A DNA stretch of 62,483 bases, from assembly GCA_007116145.1 (NCBI GenBank), contig SKJB01000060.1:1-62483 (forward strand). Reading direction: 5' to 3'. The stretch's first letter is position 1; every line of letters begins with the position of its first letter. The notes under the pieces are model-generated. The model searched no databases. It was given only the letters and a program-made list of their open reading frames with translations, and was not told the DNA's origin. The stretch is from Limnochordia bacterium. GTDB taxonomy: Bacteria; Bacillota; Limnochordia; Darwinibacteriales; DTU012. The translations under genes and the position numbers were made by a program. Below are positions 10,356-19,309 of the stretch, piece by piece.

Positions 10356-13300
10356 ATGTTGAGAAATATTCCATTATATGAGATATATTCACTTGTATTT
10401 GTTGCTGTTGCTGCAATATACACAATAATTGGCACCTGCGTATTCTCCCTTAATACGAAAAGTGTTTTGCATAAGACTTTCTTTTTTGTTAATCTATCAT
10501 TGGGAATTTGGGCTTTTTCCTATAGTATATTAAATTCTGCTGCTACTTATGAAGAAGCTCTTCTATGGAGCAGGGTTAGTGTTTTGGGATGGGGGATAGT
10601 GTATAGTTTTTTATTGCATTATTGCTTAGTGTTAACAGACAAAAAAGAATTTTTGAAGAAAAAATGGGCGTTTGTACTTATTTACTTTCCAGCATGTATT
10701 AATGTTTTTGTTTTTGGATTCAATGCTTCTACTGCGCACTCAGCATTTGAATTACTAAAAACGAATGCAGGATGGGTCAATATATCTGAAAATGGATTTT
10801 TTGATTATTACTTTTATGTTTATTATCTTGTGTATTCATTTGCAGGGTTACTATGTTTATGGACTTGGAAAAAGGCTTTTCAAGACAAAAAAGCTAGAAG
10901 GACAGCAATAGTAGTCAGCCTTTCTTTTTCTATTGGAATTCTTTTGGGTGGTCTTAGAGATGTTCTTTTTAGATTGTCAATGCAAGATGCAATACCTCAA
11001 TTGGGTGTTGTATTTGTGTTAATCCCTATCTTGTCAGTCATGTATTCCATAATGAAGCATGGCATAATGGAAGAAAGAATTCAAGAAGTCGAGTTTTCGT
11101 CAGGAAGGGTGCTTTCACAGGAAAAACGGCTAGCATTTTATAAATTGCTATTCATTATTGCTATTATTGGCAGTATATCGCATTTGACTATTAATTACTT
11201 CATTTTTGAGAGCGAAATCACAGGGTTGTTAAAAAGTTGTGGATTTATTCATTTTCTCGGTCTTATTGTATGGATTTTACCACATTTGAAAATGAAACAA
11301 GATACTCAAGATACATTTTTGGGACTAATACTAGCCTCGATAATGCCAGCGCTTTACGTATATTATGTTCAATATGGCTATAATAGTGTCATTTGGTCTA
11401 TTCCATTATTCTTAATGATCTTAACGGTTATATTTAAGAGCAAAAAACTGTTACTTTCAGTGTTTATGTCAGCCATGATTGTTGAGTTCTTAAGTGCGGT
11501 AGGGAACCGATCTTTTTTAGCAACAATAGAAGAAGTCGATTATCAGCAACGTTTAGCGATGTACATTCTGCTCGCTGCGATCATATACTATATCAGTCAT
11601 CTTTATCGACAAAGACTCGATGATTATGAAAAGCAAACAGCACTACAGAAAAAAATATCAGAAATATCATCAGAGTTTGTTAGTGTGACGATTAATAATT
11701 TAGACGATATCATTAATGACATGCTCAAAAATAGTGGGGAATACTTTGAGGTGGATAGAGCATACATGTTTCGCTATTCTGAGGATATGGCTATGGCAGA
11801 GTATACAAATGAGTGGTGTGGTCAGGGTATTTCTCCAGCAATTGATATTGTCGGTTCGCAACCATTATCATTATTCCCTTGGTGGATGAAAGAGCTTAAG
11901 CAAGAGAGTAAGGTTTATATAGAGGACGTGAACAGTCTTCCTGGTGAAGCATCAGCAGAACGTGAATTCTTGATGCTACAGAAAGTGCAGTCTTTACTCG
12001 CAGTACCAGTATTTAATCATAATAAATTACTTGGTTTTTTAGGGTATGATGCTGTTTCGCATAAAAGAACTTGGTCTCTTGAACATATAGATGCACTACA
12101 AATTATGGCAAATATAGTATCGGATGCCATGGTAAAGGTAGAGTCTGAGAAGAAAATTGAGTATTTAGCATACTATGATGCATTAACAGGTCTTGCAAAT
12201 CGTACTTATTTTAATCTGCAATTAGATGCAATGATAGAGCTTGCCAAAGACAAAGAAGAATATATTGGCATTTTATTTTTAGATCTGGATGAATTTAAGT
12301 CCATCAATGATACCATGGGACATGATTCAGGAGATAAGCTGCTTATTGAAGTGGCAAAAAGACTTTCTCAAAGTGTTAGACATTCCGATGAAGTATGCAG
12401 ATTTGGGGGAGATGAGTTTCTTGTGATGATACCTCAAATCGATGACCTTGCTCAAATTAAACGAACAACAGAAAGAATAATGGAGGCCTTTGAGAAACCA
12501 ATTATAATTAAAGAGCAAGATTTTTATGTGACAGCTAGCTGCGGAGTAGCAGTTTATCCGTTGGATGGCCTTGATTCAGAAACCCTGATTAAAAGTGCCG
12601 ATTTAGCCATGTATGAATCGAAAGAAAGTGGTAAGAACAGATTTACATTTTGTACGCCAGTCATGAAAGATGCAGTTAATGAAAAGATGCAACTTTCCAA
12701 TGATTTATATACGGCCTTAGAACGTGAAGAATTAGTGTTATATTATCAACCACAAGTTAATATTAAGTCTGGTAAAATCATCGGACTAGAAGCCTTGATT
12801 CGCTGGAATCATCCAGATCGAGGGATTATTTCACCAGGTATATTTATTCCATTAGCAGAGCAAACCGGTTTAATCCACAAAATAGGGGAATGGGTTGTGA
12901 AGACAGCTTGTACCCAAAACAAGGCTTGGCAATTCAAAGGATTCTCACCTGTGGTTATGGCTGTTAATCTCTCTGTTGAACAATTCAGAGGTAATAGATT
13001 AGTGGAAGTTGTATCAAAAGCGCTAATAGAGAGCAAGTTAGAGTCAAAATACTTAGAACTAGAAATAACAGAAAGTATAGCTATTAAAGAACCGACATAC
13101 ATCATTGGGGTATTACACAAGCTCAAGGCGCTTGGGGTCTCAATCTCAATTGATGACTTCGGTACAGAATACTCTTCACTAAGTCGGTTAAAGGATCTCC
13201 CTATAGATAGGTTGAAGATGGCAATGGAATTTGTCCAAGGAATCGAAAAAGGAGCAAAGGATGAAGCAATTGCAGTAGTAATCATTAATCTTGCCAAAAG

Positions 13301-13469
13301 CCTCGGCTTGAAGGTTATAGCCGAGGGTGTGGAGGATGAAGGACAGTTAACATTCCTAAAAGAACGAGTTTGTGACGAAGTCCAGGGGTTCTATTTTTTC
13401 CGCCCAATGCCAGCTAAAGACATCGAGCAAATACTGCAAGTAGGTGAGAATTATGGCTATACAAGCTGA
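10356..13469 (+). CDS. Membrane 7TM-GAF-GGDEF-EAL receptor, copy 1
   Basis: About 1037 residues from ATG 10356, which follows a GGGAG; longer starts at 10272 and 10317 are possible. The N-terminal 230 residues form about seven membrane helices resembling the histidine-kinase 7TM sensor, then four or five more helices (250-410), a short coiled coil and a GAF domain (440-590). The GGDEF domain is intact ('FGGDEF') and carries an RxxD inhibitory site (R-H-S-D) five residues before it. The EAL domain has all key positions: EAL, 'NLSVEQF', 'EITES', 'DDFG', LK, 'AEGVE' and 'VQGFYF'. It is therefore potentially bifunctional in cyclic-di-GMP synthesis and breakdown under control of an external or membrane signal. 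The stop overlaps the start of the next, closely related gene by 17 bases, giving one transcript. Confidence 0.92.
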   Translation: MLRNIPLYEIYSLVFVAVAAIYTIIGTCVFSLNTKSVLHKTFFFVNLSLGIWAFSYSILNSAATYEEALLWSRVSVLGWGIVYSFLLHYCLVLTDKKEFLKKKWAFVLIYFPACINVFVFGFNASTAHSAFELLKTNAGWVNISENGFFDYYFYVYYLVYSFAGLLCLWTWKKAFQDKKARRTAIVVSLSFSIGILLGGLRDVLFRLSMQDAIPQLGVVFVLIPILSVMYSIMKHGIMEERIQEVEFSSGRVLSQEKRLAFYKLLFIIAIIGSISHLTINYFIFESEITGLLKSCGFIHFLGLIVWILPHLKMKQDTQDTFLGLILASIMPALYVYYVQYGYNSVIWSIPLFLMILTVIFKSKKLLLSVFMSAMIVEFLSAVGNRSFLATIEEVDYQQRLAMYILLAAIIYYISHLYRQRLDDYEKQTALQKKISEISSEFVSVTINNLDDIINDMLKNSGEYFEVDRAYMFRYSEDMAMAEYTNEWCGQGISPAIDIVGSQPLSLFPWWMKELKQESKVYIEDVNSLPGEASAEREFLMLQKVQSLLAVPVFNHNKLLGFLGYDAVSHKRTWSLEHIDALQIMANIVSDAMVKVESEKKIEYLAYYDALTGLANRTYFNLQLDAMIELAKDKEEYIGILFLDLDEFKSINDTMGHDSGDKLLIEVAKRLSQSVRHSDEVCRFGGDEFLVMIPQIDDLAQIKRTTERIMEAFEKPIIIKEQDFYVTASCGVAVYPLDGLDSETLIKSADLAMYESKESGKNRFTFCTPVMKDAVNEKMQLSNDLYTALEREELVLYYQPQVNIKSGKIIGLEALIRWNHPDRGIISPGIFIPLAEQTGLIHKIGEWVVKTACTQNKAWQFKGFSPVVMAVNLSVEQFRGNRLVEVVSKALIESKLESKYLELEITESIAIKEPTYIIGVLHKLKALGVSISIDDFGTEYSSLSRLKDLPIDRLKMAMEFVQGIEKGAKDEAIAVVIINLAKSLGLKVIAEGVEDEGQLTFLKERVCDEVQGFYFFRPMPAKDIEQILQVGENYGYTS

Positions 13470-16400
13470 TCTATTTTCCATACTCTACTTTCTGGTGTTA
13501 ACTGTATATGGGATGATTGGAACGTATGCGCTTTCATTGAATCCAAAAGCTAGCTTAAATCGTGTTTTCTTTTTGATATGCCTCTCTCTCTGTATATGGG
13601 CCTTTTCTTTTTCGATAGGGAATGTAGCCATTTATTATGAAACAGCTCTTCTTTGGCGACGTATCGCTTCTTTTGGATGGGGAATTCTATATAGCTTGTT
13701 AGTACATTTTTTCTTGTTGCTAACAGATGCAACTACTTTTCTCAAGCTTAGGGTAACATTTATACTTATCTATTTGCCAGCAGTGTTGAATCTGATATTT
13801 TATGGGATTTATGGTCCTGTTGCAATTTTGCAGTATAGTTTAATGCAGATAGAAAGTGGCTGGATTAATACTTCTGTCGGTGGTTTCGGCGATTTATTCT
13901 TCAATACCTATTATACACTATTTTCGTTTGTGGGATTAATCGTACTATGGAGTTGGAAAGGCTTATCCAAGGATGCAACCAAAAAAAAGACAGCGATTAT
14001 TGTCAGCACAACGTTTTTTATAGGATTTATTTCGGGTACATCAACGGATATGTTCATTAATCAGTATTTAGATTTTTACACACCGCAATTAGGAGTTGTT
14101 TTTGCCATAATACCAATATTAGGGATTTTTTATTCAATACAGAGACATGGTCTAATGCTCAATCGTGAAATAAGCAATGTCAATGAAAAGGAAATCCTTA
14201 GCCTTAATCATAGAATGAAAATCTATGATTATTTAACAATTGCAATTATTTGCGGTAGTGTCTTGAATATCGGTCATTACTTTTACTATACTGTAGACAT
14301 TGCGTCGGTTTTGTTAACGAGTACAATTTTTATGTTCATGGGGCTCATTACGAAAATGATTAGCCTAACTTCGTTTTCGAAATATAAACAAGATATGATG
14401 CTGTTTGTAACATTATCTATTTTGACGTTTATGCTTTTATGGCGATTTTTATTTGAAGATGGTAGTAATATTGTATGGACTATTCCAATTATTTTTTTGT
14501 TAGTAACAGCAGTTTTTCGAGACAGAAAGTTCTTTTTCTATATGTTATTCGTTACTTTACTATTTCATTTATGGTCATGGATAAAAGTCCCCGTAGTCGA
14601 AGTGACTGTTAACAACATCAACTATCTATCACATATGACACTTTACATGCTAGTCGCAGTGTTAGTATTTTACATCAACCAGACATATTTTCAAAGGCTA
14701 GATGATCATGAAAAACAAACCGAATTACAAAAAAAAATATCAGAAATCTCGTCGGCTTTTGTCAGTGTCACTATTGATAATTTAGACGACAAAATTAGTG
14801 ATATGCTCAAAAAAAGTGGCGAATACTTTGAGGTGGATAGAGCATACATGTTTCGGTTTTCTGAGGATATGTCTATGGCTGAGTGTACAAATGAATGGTG
14901 GAATGAAAGTAGTTGTCTAACGATTAATACGATTGGGTCTCAGCCTACAGCATCTTTCCCCTGGTGGATGAAAGAGCTTGAACAAAATAGAAAGGTTTAT
15001 ATAGAATGTGTAGAGCATCTTCCTAATGAAGCATCAGCTGATCGTGAATTTTTGATGCGACAGGGAGTAAAGTCTTTGATCTCAGCACCAGTATTTAAGC
15101 AGAGCAGATTAATCGGTTTTTTAGGTTATGATGCTGTTAGAGATAAAACTTGGTCTTTTGAACAGCAAGAAGCACTTCAAATCATGATAAATATTGTATC
15201 GGATGCCCTGGTAAAGGTAGAGACAGAGAAAGAAATAAACTTTATGGCATACTACGATGCATTAACAGGTCTTTTGAATCGTACCTATTTCAATTTGCAG
15301 TTAAACAAGAAAATTGAACGGGCAAGGCGCAAAAAGAAGTTTATTGGCATTCTATTTTTAGACTTAGATGAGTTTAAGTCCATCAATGATACCATGGGCC
15401 ATGATTCAGGTGATAAACTGCTTATTGAAGTGGCCAAAAGACTTTCTCAAAGTGTAAGAAAAGCAGATAAAGTGTGCAGATTTGGGGGAGATGAGTTTCT
15501 TGTGATGCTCTCCTCGATGGACGACCCTGCTCATATACAAATAGCAACGAGAAAAATAATGGAAGCATTTGACAAACCAATAAAGATCAAAGAGCAAGAC
15601 TTTTATGTGACAGCTAGCTGTGGGGTGGCCATATATCCGTTAGACGGCCTTGACGCAGAAACTCTGATTAAAAGCGCCGATTTAGCTATGTATGAATCAA
15701 AAGAAAGTGGTAAAAACAGATATGCATTTTGCACACCACTTATGAAAGAAGCAGTTAACGAAAAAATGCAGCTTTCCAATGATCTGTATACGGCCTTAGA
15801 ACGCGAAGAATTAGTGTTATATTATCAACCACAAGTTCATATTGAGACTGGTAACATCATCGGACTAGAAGCCTTGATTCGCTGGAATCATCCAGATAGA
15901 GGGATAATTTCTCCAGGCATATTTATTCCATTAGCAGAGCAAACTGGTTTAATCCACAAAATAGGGGAATGGGTTGTGAAGACAGCTTGTATCCAAAATA
16001 AGGTTTGGCAATCCAAAGGATTCTCACCTGTGGTTATGGCTGTTAACCTTTCTGTTGAACAATTTAGAGGCAATAAATTAGTGGAAGTTGTATCAAATGC
16101 ATTAACAGAAAGCAAGCTAGAGTCAAAATACTTAGAACTAGAAATAACAGAAAGTATAGCTATTAAAGAACCGACGTACATCATTGGGATATTGCACAAG
16201 CTCAAGGCGCTCGGGGTATCAATCTCAATCGATGACTTCGGTATAGAATACTCATCACTAAGTCGATTAAAGGAGCTGCCTATAGATAGGTTAAAGATGG
16301 CAATGGAATTTGTCCAAGGAATTGAAAACGGAGCAAAGGATGAAGCAATTGCAGTAGTAATCATTAATCTTGCGAAAAGCCTAGGCTTGAAGGTTATAGC

Positions 16401-16530
16401 CGAGGGCGTGGAGGACGAAGGACAGGTAGCATTTTTAAAGGCTAGAGTTTGTGACGAAGTCCAAGGGTTCTATTTTTATTACCCAATGCCAGCGAAAGAA
16501 ATCGAGCAAATACTACCTAGAATAACGTAA
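13453..16530 (+). CDS. Membrane 7TM-GAF-GGDEF-EAL receptor, copy 2
   Basis: 1025 residues. ATG 13453 follows AGGTGA by 5 bases and overlaps the previous gene, implying translational coupling. Domain order is identical to copy 1: about seven helices, a second helix group, GAF, GGDEF with an RxxD site (R-K-A-D) and an intact 'FGGDEF', then a complete EAL set. From the GGDEF domain to the stop the two genes are almost the same at DNA level, whereas the membrane sensors are only moderately similar. This fits a tandem duplication in which the sensor diverged and the catalytic half was kept or homogenised. Two receptors with different inputs and the same output are inferred. A/T-rich codons dominate in both copies. 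Confidence 0.92.
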   Translation: MAIQADLFSILYFLVLTVYGMIGTYALSLNPKASLNRVFFLICLSLCIWAFSFSIGNVAIYYETALLWRRIASFGWGILYSLLVHFFLLLTDATTFLKLRVTFILIYLPAVLNLIFYGIYGPVAILQYSLMQIESGWINTSVGGFGDLFFNTYYTLFSFVGLIVLWSWKGLSKDATKKKTAIIVSTTFFIGFISGTSTDMFINQYLDFYTPQLGVVFAIIPILGIFYSIQRHGLMLNREISNVNEKEILSLNHRMKIYDYLTIAIICGSVLNIGHYFYYTVDIASVLLTSTIFMFMGLITKMISLTSFSKYKQDMMLFVTLSILTFMLLWRFLFEDGSNIVWTIPIIFLLVTAVFRDRKFFFYMLFVTLLFHLWSWIKVPVVEVTVNNINYLSHMTLYMLVAVLVFYINQTYFQRLDDHEKQTELQKKISEISSAFVSVTIDNLDDKISDMLKKSGEYFEVDRAYMFRFSEDMSMAECTNEWWNESSCLTINTIGSQPTASFPWWMKELEQNRKVYIECVEHLPNEASADREFLMRQGVKSLISAPVFKQSRLIGFLGYDAVRDKTWSFEQQEALQIMINIVSDALVKVETEKEINFMAYYDALTGLLNRTYFNLQLNKKIERARRKKKFIGILFLDLDEFKSINDTMGHDSGDKLLIEVAKRLSQSVRKADKVCRFGGDEFLVMLSSMDDPAHIQIATRKIMEAFDKPIKIKEQDFYVTASCGVAIYPLDGLDAETLIKSADLAMYESKESGKNRYAFCTPLMKEAVNEKMQLSNDLYTALEREELVLYYQPQVHIETGNIIGLEALIRWNHPDRGIISPGIFIPLAEQTGLIHKIGEWVVKTACIQNKVWQSKGFSPVVMAVNLSVEQFRGNKLVEVVSNALTESKLESKYLELEITESIAIKEPTYIIGILHKLKALGVSISIDDFGIEYSSLSRLKELPIDRLKMAMEFVQGIENGAKDEAIAVVIINLAKSLGLKVIAEGVEDEGQVAFLKARVCDEVQGFYFYYPMPAKEIEQILPRIT

Positions 16531-16714
16531 AACGTCATCTTAGGTAAACAAAGAGTCGTCTGGGGTTTAATCACTTTCGAGAGGAGACATGAACAGGGAT
16601 CCAATCGCTGAGATATTTTTACACAAATAAAGGTATTGGAGTAACTTTCATCGAATAGTATGTTAAGAAAATTACGGTAGAGACTATGTTTAGTGATATG
16701 TTAGGAGGAGAATA

Positions 16715-18229
16715 ATGGATACAACTAAGAAAAAGTTAATTAGTCGGCGAGCATTTTGTAAGAACCTCACTATAGGGACAGTTGGATTTGCAACCTTAGC
16801 AGGTACAGGGTATACACGACTTTCTTCAGGTGCATCTCTTTCAGATGGTACGACCAAAAAAATACCATTTAATCTACCCCGCAGAGCGATTGGTAATACA
16901 GGAATGTACGTGTCTGTTTTAGGTCTTGGCGCTGGAAGTCGCTTCTGGAATAACAGTCATCTTCCTCGGGAACTCTGGGAAGATTATGTGCATCGCGCAT
17001 TAGCAGTAGAAGGTATTAATTATATAGATACTGCAATTAATTATGGTTCTAATCAAGAGAGTGAAAAAATGCTAGGAACCATCGTGCAGTGCTATCGTAA
17101 TGATTTAATTCTTTCATCAAAAACCCCACAAAGGCACTATGATGGAGTTATGCGCGACATAGAAACAAGCCTGACTAACCTGAAAACGGATTATTTAGAT
17201 GTGTACTTGATGCACAATTTAGGTCAAAATGGAAGTGAAACAAGCCTGCGCCAATTGGAGAACGGGTATAATGCTATTTTAAAGCTAAAAGAACAAGGTG
17301 TAGTTAAAGCCATCGGTTTTTCAAGCCATTCAGCCGTTCCACAGCTTGTTTCCCAAGCAGTGGATCATTTAGATATTGACTTATTATTACTCTCTACAAA
17401 TAATATGTTCAACTATAAACCCCATATCGAATCTATTGCTGACCGCGGTGTTGCTGTGTCAACGATCAAGGTAATGATGCCCATCGAAGGGCAAAATCCA
17501 TCCCAAACAGGTAAAACTCTGCTCCGTGGTGTATTAGATTTACCAGTATGTTCGGCAGTTATCACCCATCGTACGCAAGATGTCTTTGATTCGAATTTAA
17601 CAACCATTCGAGAATATGCAGCCGAACAAGGTATTGACATGTATTATGCAGATTTTTCTGCTCAAAGCCAAATTAATGATTTTACCTTTATACCCAGCCA
17701 AACGAACTTTCAATTGCAGCAGGATAAACAACGTTCTGTATTATCACTAAAGACGGTTGGTCCACTATATAGCAACCCTCGTCGACCACGAACTTATGCT
17801 TTGGTTAATAACAAGATTTGGAAGGAAGCTGAAGTAACTATCAACGTTAGATATACGGATACACTTGGAACTCCAGATATCATTATTCCATTTGCGTATC
17901 AAGATGAACATCATTGGTGCTATGCACATATATCAAACCGTGCAGACAACTTTCATAATGTCATCATGAAAGTGGACGGCTCTAACCGATACACCATTCA
18001 TACAGAACGTACCCGTTCGCCGCTTCAAACAAAGGAATATTATCGGATTAAACTGGTGTTTAATGCAGATAAAGGAAGCGTATGTGTATATTGTGACGAT
18101 GATGGCATGCAGGAACCATTTTTAGTTGCTTCAAACGCAACCTTTGCTCCTGGTCTTGTTGGTCTTGGAAGCTTTGATACTTTAGCCCTTTTTGATAATC
18201 TAGAAATTCATGGAAAAGTAACAACCTGA
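16715..18229 (+). CDS. Tat-exported aldo/keto reductase with a C-terminal DUF1080-like domain
   Basis: 504 residues. The N-terminus has a textbook twin-arginine motif S-R-R-A-F-C-K (10-16) followed by a hydrophobic stretch. Residues 52-300 are an aldo/keto reductase barrel; the catalytic tetrad can be placed at D105, Y110, K136 and H167 ('LMHNLG'). Residues 310-504 resemble a concanavalin-like jelly-roll of the DUF1080/3-keto-disaccharide hydrolase type. AGGAGG stands 6 bases before ATG 16715. tatA begins 17 bases after the stop and tatC follows, so substrate and exporter are co-transcribed. A folded NADP-carrying enzyme is a typical reason for Tat export. A role in oxidising or reducing sugars outside the cytoplasm is inferred from the fused domain; the substrate is unknown. 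Confidence 0.85.
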   Translation: MDTTKKKLISRRAFCKNLTIGTVGFATLAGTGYTRLSSGASLSDGTTKKIPFNLPRRAIGNTGMYVSVLGLGAGSRFWNNSHLPRELWEDYVHRALAVEGINYIDTAINYGSNQESEKMLGTIVQCYRNDLILSSKTPQRHYDGVMRDIETSLTNLKTDYLDVYLMHNLGQNGSETSLRQLENGYNAILKLKEQGVVKAIGFSSHSAVPQLVSQAVDHLDIDLLLLSTNNMFNYKPHIESIADRGVAVSTIKVMMPIEGQNPSQTGKTLLRGVLDLPVCSAVITHRTQDVFDSNLTTIREYAAEQGIDMYYADFSAQSQINDFTFIPSQTNFQLQQDKQRSVLSLKTVGPLYSNPRRPRTYALVNNKIWKEAEVTINVRYTDTLGTPDIIIPFAYQDEHHWCYAHISNRADNFHNVIMKVDGSNRYTIHTERTRSPLQTKEYYRIKLVFNADKGSVCVYCDDDGMQEPFLVASNATFAPGLVGLGSFDTLALFDNLEIHGKVTT

Positions 18230-18246
18230 AAACAGGAGGTCAGATC

Positions 18247-18444
18247 ATGTTCGGTTTAGGTCCAACGGAACTCATTGTAGTGTTGGTTATTGCTTTAGTA
18301 ATTTTTGGTCCCAGCAAACTACCAGAAGTAGGCAAAGCAATTGGAAAGGGAATTAGCGAGTTTAAGCGAGCTAGCAAGGAAATAACGGATTCAATTACTG
18401 ATACAGAAGACGAAGATAAGGAAACAAAGAATACTAATGAATGA
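18247..18444 (+). CDS. tatA: Twin-arginine translocase subunit TatA
   Basis: 65 residues with the classic TatA/E layout: 'MFGLGPTELIVVLVIALVIF', then 'GPSKLPEVGKAIGKG', an amphipathic helix and a charged, acidic tail. It forms the pore-lining oligomer for folded Tat substrates. AGGAGGT (18234-18240) precedes ATG 18247. It overlaps tatC by 8 bases. Confidence 0.95.
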   Translation: MFGLGPTELIVVLVIALVIFGPSKLPEVGKAIGKGISEFKRASKEITDSITDTEDEDKETKNTNE

Positions 18445-19138
18445 TAAACAGATGACATTTATTGAGCATTTAACAGAATTACGTACCCGATTACTAATCT
18501 CTATTGTTTCAGTGCTCATGTTCTCCATTATTGGATTTGTGTTTGCCAATCAAATTATTCGGTTTTTAACCCAGCCCCTTGACAACCTTGTGTTCCTCAG
18601 CCCAGCGGAGGCGTTTTACACGAATATCAAGGTGGCAGTAATTGGTGGATTCTTTTTATCTCTGCCAATAGTGCTTTATCAAGTATGGGCATTTATCTTG
18701 TCAGCACTCAAAGAAACAGAGAAACGTTTTCTTTTGATTTTTCTGCCTTGCTCATGGATTCTTTTTATTGTTGGCACATCATTTGCTCTGTTTTTAGTTA
18801 TGCCCCTTGCTTTACGTTTCTTTATTGGTTTCGCTACTCCTGATGTACAACCAATGATATCGTTAAACTATTATATTTCTTTTGTTTTAAGTCTATTAAT
18901 TCCGTTTGGTCTTATGTTTGAGTTACCATTAGTAATGGCGTTATTGGTTCGGCTTCGTCTGGTACATCCACGTCAGATAGGCAAAGCTCGCCGATTTATT
19001 TTCCTGGCAATTTTTGTTATTGGCTCTCTCTTTACTCCGCCAGATGTTTTATCTCAAATGTTATTAGCACTTCCTTTGCTTCTTTTGTTTGAGATAAGTT
19101 TGTTAATTTCTCGCATTATCGCTCCAAAGGATCTATAA
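18437..19138 (+). CDS. tatC: Twin-arginine translocase subunit TatC
   Basis: 233 residues, six predicted membrane helices, and the family signature 'FIEHLTELRTRLL' at the N-terminus, which contributes to the twin-arginine signal-binding site. The 'FELPLVMALL' and 'SLFTPPDVLSQ' motifs are also typical. Its start lies inside tatA, so translation is coupled. With tatA it makes a minimal TatAC pair apparently dedicated to the reductase upstream. No tatB-like gene is present, as is usual for Gram-positive-type systems. Confidence 0.95.
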   Translation: MNDKQMTFIEHLTELRTRLLISIVSVLMFSIIGFVFANQIIRFLTQPLDNLVFLSPAEAFYTNIKVAVIGGFFLSLPIVLYQVWAFILSALKETEKRFLLIFLPCSWILFIVGTSFALFLVMPLALRFFIGFATPDVQPMISLNYYISFVLSLLIPFGLMFELPLVMALLVRLRLVHPRQIGKARRFIFLAIFVIGSLFTPPDVLSQMLLALPLLLLFEISLLISRIIAPKDL

Positions 19139-19148
19139 GTAATCTTGT

Positions 19149-19187
19149 AACGAGGAACTAGGTGATCAAACCTAATTCCTCGTTTTT
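19149..19187 (+). terminator. Rho-independent terminator after tatC
   Basis: A 14-base stem with one mismatch (19149-19162 with 19171-19184) and an 8-base loop, running into TTTTT at 19183-19187. Confidence 0.85.
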
Positions 19188-19279
19188 AAGAATTAGTAGC
19201 TAAGAAATCGGGTTTTGATACGGGACGTACGTTAAGAGGTTGGTGGAAAACGTTTTGATTTCATCGGAGGGATAAGAAA

Positions 19280-19309
19280 ATGTGCCATGTGATGGGGGGA
19301 ACTGTGTGA
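19280..19309 (+). other. Possible 9-codon leader peptide coupled to the next gene
   Basis: ATG 19280 sits 9 bases after GGAGG (19266-19270) and encodes M-C-H-V-M-G-G-T-V, then TGA. The TGA overlaps the candidate GTG start of the hydrolase gene as GTGA. It may be a coupling leader, or a chance frame next to an ill-defined start. Confidence 0.3.

Noticed and set aside
10272-16530. Long direct repeats as a sign of a transposon
   Set aside because: The repeats are the coding parts of two duplicated receptor genes; there is no transposase, terminal inverted repeat or target duplication.
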